Positions 1 to 10,690 of a DNA stretch of 64,000 nucleotides are shown here, one piece after another. Numbering within the stretch: position 1 is the stretch's first letter; every line of letters starts with the position of its first letter. The notes beneath the pieces are model-generated. The model made no database searches. It had not been told where the DNA came from and saw only the letters and a program-made list of their open reading frames with translations. The position numbers and the translations under genes were made by a program. The stretch comes from Epiperipatus broadwayi (Eukaryota; Onychophora; Udeonychophora; Euonychophora; Peripatidae): positions 3,983,166-4,047,165 of the forward strand of contig JAQFVV010006221.1 in NCBI GenBank assembly GCA_028023455.1. The letters are read 5' to 3'.

Positions 1-272
1 TAAATAACTTCCACACCACACATACTATTGAAAACAATATGAATAAAGACATTACAAAAGACAAATGATCCCCAAGATGCATTTCATGCATCAAAATGTA
101 ACAATTTATCATTAATAAATACTCAACATATGATAAAGATATATGAGATGTGGTAACCTGGGCCAACTGATGAGTGCTGCTTTAGTGTGAATGCATTTGG
201 GGTTATTTATCTTTTACGATATCTTTATTCATATGTTTTCAAAAAAATGCATGGTAGTGTGTGGGTTATTTA
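1..272 (-). repeat. Rep-D element with inverted ends, cut by window start
   Basis: Bases 1-49 are the inverted counterpart of about 218-272; both contain the TTCATATG/CATATGAA block and end in TAAATAAC/GTTATTTA. The interior (about 150-215) holds the Rep-D core 'ccaactgatgagtgctg' followed by a motif related to 'gatcatttatcttt' seen in the other copies. The window edge falls inside the left arm, so the true start is not visible. No coding potential. Confidence 0.7.
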
Positions 273-275
273 GTA

Positions 276-732
276 CATCTATAAAAGATTACATATGGTA
301 AAAGAGAAATGAAGTTGAATTATTCCATGTGTATGTGTTTAATTTTTAAAAAATCAGATATATTAATCTTTAACTGAGATTTGATGTTTATATCTGGGCT
401 AGATATAATCCCTAGTTTAATAAATGATTAATGATAATCATTACTGCATTTATCTAGAGTGGATCTTATCAAAGTTGTAAGTGGAATAAATTTCACAATT
501 GTAAATCAAAATGTAACATTTTTTTAAGACAATTGTATTATTATCCATAAATATTAAGCAATTACTTTTTATATATGAAATTATTACTTTTCATCTATGA
601 TCATATTTTAATTTAATTAAAAGACTAAATGCATCACATGACCACAATTTGCTTTATGAATGCATTATATTTTCATTTTCTTTTTACCATTCACTCTTTG
701 CAAACATGAATTTTTTAAATTACAAATTTACA
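276..732. other. Unassigned AT-rich sequence
   Basis: No open reading frame with recognisable protein similarity, no RNA gene and no repeat shared with the rest of the window was seen. A short imperfect 'taatgattaatgataatcatta' palindrome lies near 420-442 but is ordinary in such AT-rich DNA. Confidence 0.5.
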
Positions 733-1191
733 AACTTTTCTTCCAAAGCATAAGCTTGTGGTTAAGACCTGTAGAGGTCTCCACCTTCGCATTTTCAAAT
801 GCACATTGCTTGAGGTTTATTGCCTTAGTAAGTATTACTTACGTAAGCAATGTGCATTAAATAAATTTATAATTACAACTTTAAATTATTATAATAGATT
901 TCTAACTATAAGATCTTTCCATTGACTCATTGTAAATTGAAAGATTTCGCGAGTAATAATGTGTATTAGGAATTGTAGACTTAATCAGTGAAATATTGAA
1001 TAGCTTCATGCTCTTAGATCTAACCGCTTCAGCTTCACCTATTTATATAGAAAGTAGGTTGAAATAGGGAAGGGTTCCCCTCTTTTCTTCCAAAGCATAA
1101 GCTTATGGTTAAGACCTGTAGAGGTCCCCACCATCGCATTTTCAAGTGCACATTGCTTGAAGTTTATTGCCATAGTAAATATTACTAATCG
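733..1191 (+). repeat. Rep-C, partial unit joined head-to-tail to a second unit
   Basis: The module 'gcttgtggttaagacctg' with 'gaggtc', 'cgcattttcaa' and 'tttattgcc' occurs at about 750-840 and again at about 1098-1180. The first copy ends in 'acgtaagcaatgtgc' at 855 and runs straight into 'attaaataaatttataatta', the start of the next unit, which continues to about 1191. The same junction order occurs at 61866-62238, where the period is 350 bp. A TATA-like 'tatttatatag' lies upstream of the module at about 1040 in the full unit. No protein is encoded. A tRNA-like origin is possible but I cannot show it. Confidence 0.75.
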
Positions 1192-1194
1192 GAG

Positions 1195-1497
1195 TAATTG
1201 TTTGTCTGTAAGTTCGTCATGATGGCATTTTACTTGTAATTCTATGTTAGAGTATTTCTATAATCTAATATTCATTGTTAAATGTCTTTAGAAAAATTTA
1301 AACTTATTTAAATTTTTCAAATATATTCAATGGTTAGTGATAAATCAAGTTAGTATAATATTTTAAGTCTATTTTTTCTTTTATTCTTCAGATATTGCTT
1401 GTCTGATCAGTCAGTGATAGTTCTACCATGGACATTGATTTAGGGACTTTTAGATTCACAAATTCTGATTTTAAGATAAAACTGTAATCAATTAGGC
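1195..1497 (-). repeat. Rep-A SINE copy, reverse orientation, interrupted by a hAT
   Basis: This degraded copy reads in reverse through the Rep-A body: 'aatgtctttagaaaaattta', then 'tcttcagatattgcttgtct', 'agtgatagttctaccatgg' and 'ttttaagataaaactgtaat'. It is broken at 1497/1498 by the hAT-like element and may resume for a short distance after 2488. The B-box region is mutated ('catggacattgattta'). Confidence 0.6.
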
Positions 1498-2480
1498 TAG
1501 GGGTCGGCAAACTGTGGCTCTTTGATCCCAATCTTGAAGCTCTTTTTATCATGATAAACATGAAAACATTTTTTATTTCCTATTGTAATTTGTAAATAAG
1601 TATTTTGATGACTCTAAGAAAGGAATGTCTGCTCGAGCTCTATATTAACAAAATGGAAAAAATTCGGAAAAGGGACCAGAATTTGACCCCTTTTACATCT
1701 ACAATTCTACATGGAGATTATTGACCTGGCCCCCAAAAGCTGATCCCTTTCATTCCTGAATAGAAAGCTCCAACCCTGGAGAGTGATTTGAGGCTGAATG
1801 GCCTGCATCCCTTTGTGATGACTTGCCTTGCTCTGCGTGATTATTGCCCAGACCCTGAGTTTTATGGAAGTAACCTCCAATATGAAGGGTCAATGTGATC
1901 ATGCAGAGCATGGACAAAGGATCAGATTTATCGTTGAAGTGTATAGGACATGCAAGTGTGGTAACCTATCAACAGGATACTATTCCGGACCCGTTCCTTG
2001 CTGATATACTTCATATTAGTCCTTTTATCTGGTGTCGAGCAAGATATCAATATTGAACTTTTATCCCCCTGATTATCATGTAATATATTCTATGTTTAAT
2101 TGTTATCATATGTTGTAAACAAATTTCTGAATAAAAATTCTATATTTTATAAAAATAAAATAAAAAGACAAGAAAGTAAAAATGTCCATTACAATATTAC
2201 TATATATGATGAATATTTAAATATTAAAAAATTGAAAATAAATCCAAATGTCAAAGTAATTTTTTGTTTTTATTTATTTAATTTTTAAGAGAATTTTTAT
2301 TTTTGGTAGGATTTATACAGATTCTATTCCAGTACTAAAATAAATGTGCAAATATATTCATATTCAGAAATTAGTATTTTTCATGGTCACATTTATCTTT
2401 TTCCTTGTGGTTCTTTAATGGGGGGAGGGGGTAGATTTAAACAAAATGGCTCTTCATGTTAAAAAGTTTACTGATCTCTG
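1498..2480. mobile_element. Non-autonomous hAT-like DNA transposon inside Rep-A
   Basis: The left end 'taggggtcggcaaact' and the reverse complement of the right end, 'cagagatcagtaaact', match at 11 of 16 positions, and both are followed by a GGCTC/GAGCC motif typical of hAT subterminal regions. The flanking octamers are AATTAGGC (1490-1497) and GACTAGAC (2481-2488). They match at 5 of 8, including the central TA, as expected for an old target duplication. The interior has no transposase. About 1620-2060 is clearly less AT-rich than its surroundings and was not recognised. Confidence 0.6.
1620..2060. other. GC-richer island inside the hAT-like element, unidentified
   Basis: Base composition shifts abruptly here (for example 'gacctggcccccaaaagctg' near 1722 and 'tccggacccgttccttgctg' near 1984), against an otherwise A/T-dominated background. 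All frames are broken by stops and I recognise no domain. It may be a captured fragment of a gene or of another element carried by the non-autonomous transposon. Confidence 0.45.
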
Positions 2481-2904
2481 GACTAGACTATTCTACCTAA
2501 GGCAAAAGTTAGTAGTAATTTTATGCATGTATAGATGAAGATTTCCTGATGTCCCTATTTTTCTTAAGGATAGGGCTGATGAATGATTAACATTATAGAT
2601 TATCATACTAGATTAACTTGTGGAGATATTTGATATTGTCATACAAACAATTTTTTTAAAAAAGCATAAGACAAAGAGAAGATTTATCCAAAATAGAAAA
2701 TTATGCATATACCAATGAACACATTGGGCAAAGAAAAAAAAAGAAAAAGAATATTATTAAAAAAACTGTTCACATAACAATAGTAAATAATGACATAAGT
2801 TAGACTGGTAATTAATAATGTTTAGAAACTAATCATTAATTTTGCCCATAAGAAAATTGGAAATCATGATGACCTTCAAAGATAAATATGTATAATTTCA
2901 ACTA

Positions 2905-3091
2905 CTTTCTTTGATTGAATATTCTAGTTGGTTAGAATGTCACCTAAATTCAGTATTGATGAATTTTAAAATTCACCTAAATTCAGTATTGATGAATTTT
3001 AAAATTCAAAGTTCAAAGTTCAATTCCCATTCTCATAAATCAACAGCAGCTGAAGAAAAACAGAGTATATACTACTTGAAATGTTATATAC
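2905..3091 (+). repeat. Rep-A SINE, left part, split by hAT at 3092
   Basis: The sequence starts with a decayed A-box-like 'ctagttggttagaatg', continues through 'caattcccattctcat' (eroded B-box region) and 'cagcagctgaagaaa' (Rep-A 'cagcaacacctgaagaag'), and reaches 'gttatatac', which corresponds to 'gtgcatatac' in intact copies. It contains an internal tandem duplication of 33 bp (2941-2973 and 2974-3006). The copy resumes at 7762 on the far side of the hAT, which proves the nested insertion. Confidence 0.75.
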
Positions 3092-3277
3092 CAGAGGTGG
3101 GCATGCATGAGGTTAATAAAAGCTGCATGCAGGTTTTTCATATATTGTAAAGAGCCGCACCATATTATTCAAGTATACAAAAATTAATTAATGCATATTG
3201 TCAAATTTTACTTAACTTAATTAATATAATGACATATTTTATACAAGTTTTAAGTGTTGAAAGAAGTATATAAGATT

Positions 3278-4434
3278 GGGTAGTCTTTTCTTAGCATGTT
3301 GAATCCAACTGAGGGCATACTTTCTATGCAAACACACAAAAATATGCCATTTATGTGGCCCAATATTTCTGTGCTTTTGCATAGAAAGTTACAGCCTATA
3401 GAACAGTTCTGTTTATATTAGCCATTGCAGGGGAAGATGGCATTGCACACCAATATTATGGCCTGCTGATGTGCTTTGTAACCCTATGCAAATGTGCACA
3501 GTTAGCAGATCACTACCATATATCATGAAGGTGTTTGAAATTCAACTGGCTATAATTGTTGTAATATGCCTTCATAATAGTGATCTTATATCATAACTTA
3601 TGTACTAGTACTTATTAATAATTGTAAGCCTGTCCCTGCCCTTCCCTACACATCACAGAATATGAAAATAATTGCCAAAGGGTTGGGCCAAGCACCATTT
3701 CACACAAGTCACAGAAAAGATACATTTGCAGAAGAACAGCTATGAGTCAAATGAAATGGCTGAGGTTGCACGTTATTTGGGAAATTGTAAGCTTGGTTTG
3801 ATCAGAGTACTGCATCTTTTGGTCAGATTAAGAACAGATATGAGACAAATAAAATGTCTGAGGTTGCATATTGTTTTGCAAATCATAATCTTGGTTTGAT
3901 TCATAGTACTGCATTTTTGGGCGATCCTTCAGACCAGCAAAATCATCATCCCCTTCTGCACATTCCAGTGTAATGGGCTGACATGTTTAACATAATTTAA
4001 AAATGTAATTATTGTATTTTAGAAAAAAATGTTGGTTTGCAAATTGAGTACTGCATCTTTTGGCCAATCCTTTGGACTAGCAAAACCATCGACATCCCCA
4101 CCCCCCAATGAACATTCCAGCACTATGTGCTGACTTGTGGGATATAATTTAAAATATTGTAATTCTTGTATTTTCAAAAATAATGTTTTTTACAAAATAA
4201 TGTCGTTCGTAAATTGTTTAAAAATAGTTTGCAAAATATCACAAGACGCTAATTAAAATTGTAATTATTCCATTTTAGAAAATAATGTTAAAGTTGAAAA
4301 AAAAAAAAAAAGGCCCAGTAATGTTATATTTGTGTTTGTTTACATAAAAAGTTCACCTTCTCACGCGGTTTGTTTGTTTACAAAAAAGTACACCTTCTCG
4401 CGCGCGGTTTCAACATGCTAAGAGAAAACTACCA
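3278..4434. mobile_element. Nested element with about 28-bp inverted ends
   Basis: Bases 3278-3306 and 4406-4434 are inverted copies matching at about 25 of 29, sharing 'cttagcatgttgaa'. No clear target duplication was found. The interior has two related blocks at about 3740-3830 and 3845-3925, both translating to a short peptide of the type 'SYESNEMAEVARYLGN'. This faintly recalls a transposase helix-turn-helix, but it is too short and broken to name. Two CG-containing direct repeats ('caccttctcacgcggtt' and 'caccttctcgcgcgcggtt') sit just inside the right end at about 4350-4409. Confidence 0.5.
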
Positions 4435-4479
4435 GAAAATGTAATTAAGAGAAAGAAATAAAATATAAAATAATTATTT

Positions 4480-6300
4480 TAAAATTTTCATAATAGAAAT
4501 TAAATATAACAATAGAAATTCATTAATGAGAAGTATAACATTTGATGAAGACTTGGTCAAATCTTTGAAATTTGGCTTATAATTTGTTAAAGCTATTCTC
4601 AGCAATTCTGTGAGAAGCTGATTGGTTAACTGTGAATGATATTTTGACTTCATGAATTTTATTGGGGAGTACCAAAAATTGAAATTAGACAGCAAGTAGC
4701 TTTAAGTGTGAATATTTTGTTTCTGGTACAATTTTCCAAAATTCAATTAGAGAACTAGATTTGTGATGCATTTTCAATGCATGATTCTTTTTTGCCTCTA
4801 ATAACTCCAATTTCCCAGTGACTATTTTAACAAGTATTATTTCAGAAATTGGAAATCCTTCTTCAATAATATCCAAATAAATGGACTCACACAATAAGCA
4901 AATGTAGATTTAAAATTTTTCAAATCTTCAATCCTATATTTATAATCCATTTGCAATCCTTTCAATTTTTCTTTATATTCATCTATTTTTTCTTCTTTGA
5001 TATTAATTATATTTGCTTTTACTTATGGAAAATGATTAAATATTCTGGACTTAAAATCATGCATAAAAAGCTGAAGTTTAGTTCAAAACTAAATACAGTT
5101 TGTGACAAATCACTAATCATTTTTCCCTTTCCTTGAGCCAAATAAATGTTTGCACATGATCCATAATGTCTATAAGGAACATTAAGTCAGAAAGTCAAGT
5201 TCCACTTTCTAATTCTGTGTATTTTTTTTCTTTTTTAAAAAAAAAATATTATGATAGGATTTAGGAGATTCACAAAACAGCTCAAAACATTTCAAGTTGT
5301 CAGCCATATTATAACAGACCGTAAATGGAAATCATAGGACAATTCATCTTTTTCATCATTTAAGTCTTCTAAAAGTTATTTAATTGACCATGAGCATTTT
5401 AAGAACTTCACTATGAAATGCTCATGGTCAATTAAACAATACAAAATATGGAATTTTAGGTCAGTGTTTAAAAAACCAATAAGTCCTAGGTTCCCCCCAT
5501 CATTGCAGATATTCTGTCAGTCATAACATTTACAAGTTTATCATGGGGCAATTCAAACCTGTTTATTACCTCATCAAATGCATTTCTGACATCGATATTG
5601 TGAGTTGTTTTGATAAGAGTTAGTAGATATAACATTTCTTCCTTTACATTTACATCTACAGATACATAGTGGACAAAAACAGCCAATTGTCGAATATCCT
5701 GAATGTCTATAAACTCATTGAGAGCTAAACCGAATGTTGCATAATTTTTCAAATGGCAAATTAAACTATTTTCAACATTTTTACTAATTTTACTAATACA
5801 ATCTTAGTTATATTGCAGCATGACATAGGAACTTGTGTGATCAATTTATGCAGTTTTGAATTATTCTGGATCCAAAACTTTAACCACTTCTTTCAATTTT
5901 CTTTTAATAAATTTTCCTTCTCCAACTGGATCTTTGGCATGAGCAATATTTCAAGCTACCAAAAAATTAGCTTTATTGTCTCTATCATCTCTGTGACTAA
6001 AAGAAGAGTCCTTATTGTTTATAAAGATCTTATTGCAATGACTAAATTTCTCTGTTTGCACTTTTGAATTGTGTGGATATTGAGTTGAAAAGTAGAGAAG
6101 ACTTACTTCGTTATATAGATGTAAATTGCTTACTTTTTGTTTGCGATTGTAACTTTACAAATAAGACACAATGACTTTCCATTAGTGTCAATAAAAGCAA
6201 ATTTTTCTGCCCATTCTTTCTGAAAACTTCTATTTTCTTGTTCTATTTTCATTTTTTGACATTTTCTGAGGTTACAAAAAATTTAAGTAAATTTATTTCC
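4480..6300 (-). pseudogene. hAT transposase, inactivated, nearly full domain span
   Basis: Reading the minus strand, the N-terminal zinc-finger-like segment (about 6229-6131) contains 'KEWAEKFAFIDTNGKSLCLI' followed by 'CK'. A middle segment at about 5940-5850 contains 'NIAHAKDPVGEGKFIKR'. The best-preserved part is an open stretch at 5752-5486 with 'FGLALNEFIDIQDIRQLAVF' and 'LPHDKLVNVMTDR', equivalent to the catalytic-core region of GTF2IRD2/FAM200-like hAT proteins. The C-terminal dimerisation region (4695-4500) contains 'LTNQLLTELLRIALTNYKPN'. Several stops and frameshifts separate these parts, so no functional transposase is made. The family assignment comes from recalled similarity, not a search. 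Confidence 0.85.
5379..5436. repeat. Perfect 21-bp-arm hairpin within transposase relic
   Basis: Bases 5379-5399 and 5416-5436 are exact inverted copies around a 16-base spacer (core 'aattgaccatgagcattt'). The hairpin interrupts the transposase relic just downstream of its best-preserved block and probably arose by local inverted duplication during decay. Confidence 0.85.
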
Positions 6301-6904
6301 AAAGTCTGAAATTCAAACAAAATACATAATCAAATAATTAATTAAAATAAAAATGTCTAAGTATTAACTCTTGTTTTAAAAGATTCATAAATGGCGCCGC
6401 AAATTGTAAAAGAAATGAAGCTTCTTAAAATAAAATAAGAATAAAAACAATTTAGAATAATTAAAAGCAATTTTGGATTATATTTATTTTTGGTTGATAT
6501 TTTTCCGATAATTCTTAAACATCAGTTTTATTAATATTTATCATCAAAAATAAAAACAACATAATCAAAATCAAGCAAATGCTTTTCAGTTTTATTTTCA
6601 AGAATTTTTTGCATAATTATTTATTTTCAAGAATTTTTTACATAATTATTTAAAAAAAACATGAAACACTAAGTGTACTAATTATAAACAAAAATAATTT
6701 TCCAACTTGTACAGATATCTTTAGAAAGCTTGCGCTCATGCTGCAAAAAAATGACACATCATAAACAAGTTTAAATTGCTTAATAAAACCGTCTACTTAT
6801 CAGATTTTTGAAAAATATGAAATGGGAAATTTAGTTGATAGGAAAACTATCACTGAAATATACAAATATGAAAATCAATCAATAGTATTCTGTCCAATAA
6901 ACAG

Positions 6905-7520
6905 GTCCAGAGAGTAGTCACAACATCAATTCATCCATTCTTTCTTTCCATTCTCTTCTTTGCGCATTTCTTCAATTTCACATAAGTCTTCCCATCTCTT
7001 ATATCATCCAATAATGCCAATCTCTTCCATTCTTTCTTTTTATTTCCACTCATCATTCCCTCCAAAACATCTTTCATTAAACTATAATTTCTTCTCAATA
7101 TATATCCAATCCAGTTTCTCTTTCTCTCACCGATATTCTCAATCAATCTTCTTTCCGCATTTACTCTTTTCAAAACTTCTTTATTCGTTATTTTATTCAT
7201 CCAAGAAATTTTTTCCATTTTTCTCCATGTTCACATCTCAAAAGCTTCCAATCAGTTTTTAATTCTAATACTCAATGTCCATGTCTCACAGCCATACATT
7301 AATACACTCCACACATAACATTTAATTAATCTCTTCCTTAATTCTCTTTTTAAAGGTCCATAAAATAACTTCTTTCTCTTCCCAAATGTCTCCTTTGACA
7401 ATGCTATTCTTCTTTTAATTTTATCTTCATTTCTTCCATCTTCACTCAACCAACTACCCAAATATTTAAATCGCTTCACCTGTTGAACCATGTCATCATA
7501 AATCATAAATATACACATGA
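6905..7520 (-). pseudogene. Non-LTR retrotransposon (LINE) ORF2 C-terminus, truncated
   Basis: The minus strand first reads 'VKRFKYLGSWLSEDGR', 'KIKRRIALSKETFGKRKKL' and 'KCYVWSVLMYGCETWTL' (7518-7252). In another frame it then reads 'MEKISWMNKITNKEVLKRVN' and 'RKRNWIGYILRRN' (7218-6931). This is the familiar region that follows the reverse-transcriptase palm in many animal LINEs, including the common 'craniofacial development protein 2-like' annotations. The 5' end is missing beyond about 7520 and one frameshift splits the remnant. It is nested inside the hAT element and therefore younger than it. Confidence 0.85.
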
Positions 7521-7761
7521 TCAGTCCATATGCATATGGCGTAATTTTTATAAGATTTGGTATTTAAATATTATATGCTTACATACATAATGTAATGTGT
7601 AATAAAATAAGTAATAAAGATTTTTTTAGCTTATTACAAATTTTTGTGCAACTAAAAAAAAAATCTGAAATACTAAAAATAAAATCGGATTTCAATGATA
7701 GCCACACTTATTTCGACTAACAGCCACATGTGGCTCTGAGAGCTGCATTTGCCCACTATTC

Positions 7762-7880
7762 TTATATACTAACCTGTATAATAGTTAAATGCATTTGAAA
7801 AGTTTAAATTTTTCTGAAGATATTTAACCATTAATACTAGATGGTGGAAATAATCAAGCATATAATTCCAGAATAATTGT
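7762..7880 (+). repeat. Rep-A SINE, right part after hAT insertion
   Basis: The copy resumes with 'ttatatactaacctgtata' and runs through 'agttaaatgcatttgaaaag', 'atttttctgaagatattta' and 'tactagatggtggaaataa'. These are the same blocks in the same order as the 3' half of intact Rep-A copies. Together with 2905-3091 it rebuilds one SINE split by the hAT element. Confidence 0.8.
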
Positions 7881-8189
7881 TTAATGTTTGTCAATAATAA
7901 TACAATTACATAAATATGTAAGCATTTGACCACTTTGAAAGTGAAACTGATAATTTAAAGTGATATAAATTTGTTTACATTTAGAACTTTGAAATAATAT
8001 AAAAGGACAAGAACCTCTTAATAAAACTATTTTAGTTGGAACATATGTTGTGGGTGAAATTTGTATTTTTCTAATCTCTGTCATATTTTTTGCTAATTCA
8101 AAAAAAAGGAATGATGCATTCTAAACTTTTAACAATATTAAAAATAGTAATGCGATGTTGATGTGATGTACTGTGAGTTCTCCTTATAC

Positions 8190-8930
8190 AGGGTCAGAAA
8201 TCTCTCAGCCTCTATGACCAGAGAAACCTGTTAACCACTATACCTTCCCTTTCCATTTCCCACCCTACATTTTTCCCATATTCTTCTTTATCCTGCTCCA
8301 TCCCATTTCCACAACATAATCTTTGTCAACTCCATGGCCTTTATATTTAAATGCCTCTTATTTTTTCCCAAACCCAACATAAAAGCCAATGATCTATTTT
8401 CTGTATAATCACTTTATTTATATCTATTCTACCACAATTTCATTATTTGTACCCTTTCTGCTTTCAGGTATTTACAATCAACTAACAGATGCATAATATT
8501 TTCTATGCTTTCCTTACACAACTTGCAGACTAAATCACCCACTTTCTTCATTTATGTGTGTATTCACTTGTTGCTAAAGATCCTGTTCAAGCCTTAAATA
8601 GTACACTACTTTTCTTGCTATTATCATAAATTAACATGCACCTAATATTCCATTTACATATATATATATATTTAAACTCTTTTTACTCTCCATATTAATT
8701 CTCCATCTCTCCAACTCCTTATTCTTTATTAATGCATCTATTCTTCTATCCTATTCCTTACCTCTACAACATTTAACAATTATTCTAACTTAATCATCCC
8801 ACCTTTTGTATAAGTATACTGATATAAATTCTTTATCCAAATCTTCTGCATACTGTACTATCTTTCTCACCCATCTTGTTGCCTGCCCTTTACTCATAAT
8901 CCAATTAAATACTATTTTGGTTATTCTCTT
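8190..8930 (-). pseudogene. LINE ORF2 3' end with C2HC zinc motif, decayed
   Basis: At about 8530-8468 on the minus strand the frame reads 'VCKLCKESIENIMHLLVDCK', a C-x2-C-x8-H-x4-C motif found at the C-terminus of many LINE polymerases. It is preceded by an open segment at 8999-8790 ('DNKRITKIVFNWIMSKGQ', 'WVRKIVQYAEDLDKEF') and followed by 'LGLGKNKRHLNIKAMEL' and 'MLWKWDGAG' across stops. Upstream polymerase sequence is absent, so this is a 5'-truncated copy. It differs from the LINE tail at 6905-7520. The clade is not determined. Confidence 0.7.
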
Positions 8931-9055
8931 ATTATCCATAAACTGCAATCTACCAAACATTTTAGTAAATTCTCCATACAGTAGTGCCACCCAGTGCAAA
9001 CCTTAATAATCAATGGATGCAATATGGTGGTCGTGTGATGTTTTGGTGGTTAATA
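8926..9055 (+). repeat. Rep-E partial copy
   Basis: It contains 'ctccatacagtagtgccacc', 'cagtgcaaaccttaataatc' and 'aatggatgcaa', then a short terminal block 'gtggtcgtgtgatgtttt' equivalent to the Rep-E terminal repeat. It overlaps the end of the LINE relic, and the ORF called there is partly Rep-E sequence. Confidence 0.7.
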
Positions 9056-9900
9056 TTAAAAATAATGGTTATGATTCTACGTAAATATCTTAAGTTCACG
9101 AATCAATAAATTTATTTTTTATTTCAGTATTAATTCTAATATCTAATTTACTTAACGCACTCATAAATGTATATTATACATACATGTACGTATATGTGCA
9201 CGTGTGTGTCAGCAATTTTATAAGTGTCAATATTTGATTTCTAGGATAACTGTGACTTCTGTTTTTAGCAATAATCTTTTAGTAAATATTTCAGATGTGA
9301 TTAGTGACATATAAATGACATCTTTGATTTATTTTGCGCATGCTGGGAAAAACATGTTTATCCATCATTTATAAAATATTTATTCTCTGTATGATATTAA
9401 ATTTTACAAATTATAATTATTTAAGTAATAAATGAGGTCACATTATGAGAATATATATATACACACTGTGAGTTAGAAAGGGCTTTGTGGCTTAGAGATA
9501 ACACATCAGCCAGCTATTTCTGTAACTCAGGCTTTGAATCAGAATAAAATAAAATTCTTTTGAAGATGCTTATATTTTTTTCTCAGATAAATTTATTCAT
9601 GGCAATAGAACAAATCATTGAAAATTAATTGATAAATGGGTATATAGTTATCCTTAGCTATATAAGATTAAAAAAAAATACTCAAACTTCTCACCACTTT
9701 ATAATTGGATTATCTGATAAGCATTGCTTTCTCTTTCTTTGTTCTTTATGAAGGGCAATTGCAGAGGTCTTTGCCCCACAGTGGCTATTTATTAAAAATG
9801 CTGTTTTACCTTTTACTCATATATTGAGTTAATATGTGTATGATATATATATATTATTTTATTGAACATTGCTTTTATTTATTTACAATATTTTATATTC
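9056..9900. other. Unassigned AT-rich sequence
   Basis: No gene or named repeat was identified. Short (AT)n and (TATG)n tracts occur near 9170-9200, 9450 and 9840. Confidence 0.5.
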
Positions 9901-9907
9901 GGGTTCG

Positions 9908-10034
9908 AACTCAGACTTTCACACGACCCACCACTCTCAGTGCCATCTCATATTGCTGACCCACTGATTACACACATGTGGGTCAGCAATATGAGATGGC
10001 ACTGAGAGTGGTGGGTCGTGTGAAAGTCTGAGTT
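9908..10034. repeat. Perfect 57-bp-arm hairpin derived from Rep-D end
   Basis: Bases 9908-9964 and 9978-10034 are exact inverted copies of 57 bp with a 13-base spacer. The arm carries the Rep-D terminal motif 'aactcagactttcacacgac'. Perfect identity implies a recent inverted duplication or ongoing conversion between the arms. Confidence 0.95.
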
Positions 10035-10600
10035 TTAACCCCACATATATTACATATATAAATGCAGGTTTAAGCCTGTACAATGTATTAATATTTTATA
10101 TTCTAAATATATATATATAATAAAATCTTAATATCCTTTAAAAAAAGAAATTCTTAATAAAATCATGTTTTGCCTTTAAAAAATTAAATAAAACTGAGAT
10201 TCACTAACATTATTAATTTTTTTTAAGTACCAAGTCTTTTCCCTCATTTATTGTAGGAGTGGTGCTACTCTCGATAAAACTCGTAGAGAAAACGTAGATC
10301 TAATCGATATAGATAACATCCGGATATAATGATTGGTAAAATGAAATATACACATTGATTAAGAAAAAAAGAGATATAGTAATTAAAATGGTTATAGTTA
10401 GTGACGACGAACTTTTTAAAATGCTTTAATAAAAGCAGCATTTAATGCACGAGTCAGTGTACAAAAATTGAAATAGAGTAGATTTGAGAAATTATATAGC
10501 TGTCACATTTTACTTAGCCAAAAGAGCAATCAGAATTTGGAAGAGGGATTTAATGCCATAAATTATCTACAAGCAGTAAATTAATACACTGTACAGGCTT
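10035..10600. other. Unassigned AT-rich sequence
   Basis: No coding signal was seen. A short less AT-rich stretch with several CG dinucleotides (about 10262-10325) was not recognised. Confidence 0.45.
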
Positions 10601-10690
10601 ACACACACATGCACGTATATAATGTAATATATAAGGGATTCGAACTCAGACGTTCACACGCCCTCAGCTCTCCAGTAATAAAAACGTATA
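10601..10690 (+). repeat. Rep-D 5' fragment
   Basis: It contains 'gggattcgaactcagacgtt' and 'cacacgccctcagctctcca', the Rep-D start seen in other copies, and then loses similarity. The small ORF running through it is not a gene. Confidence 0.6.

Larger units (their letters stand above)
3092..7761 (-). mobile_element. hAT (Buster-type) DNA transposon, decayed, with nested elements
   Basis: An exact 8-bp duplication TTATATAC lies at 3084-3091 and 7762-7769. The ends share a GTGGGCA core: 'cagaggtgggca' on the left and, as reverse complement, 'gaatagtgggca' on the right. Inside on the minus strand is a dead hAT transposase (about 6300 to 4480). A separate inverted-repeat element (3278-4434) and a LINE tail (6905-7520) are nested within it. 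Rep-A sequence continues without loss on both sides. The central TA of the duplication fits the nnnTAnnn preference known for the Buster branch of hAT; assignment to that branch is inference. Confidence 0.85.
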
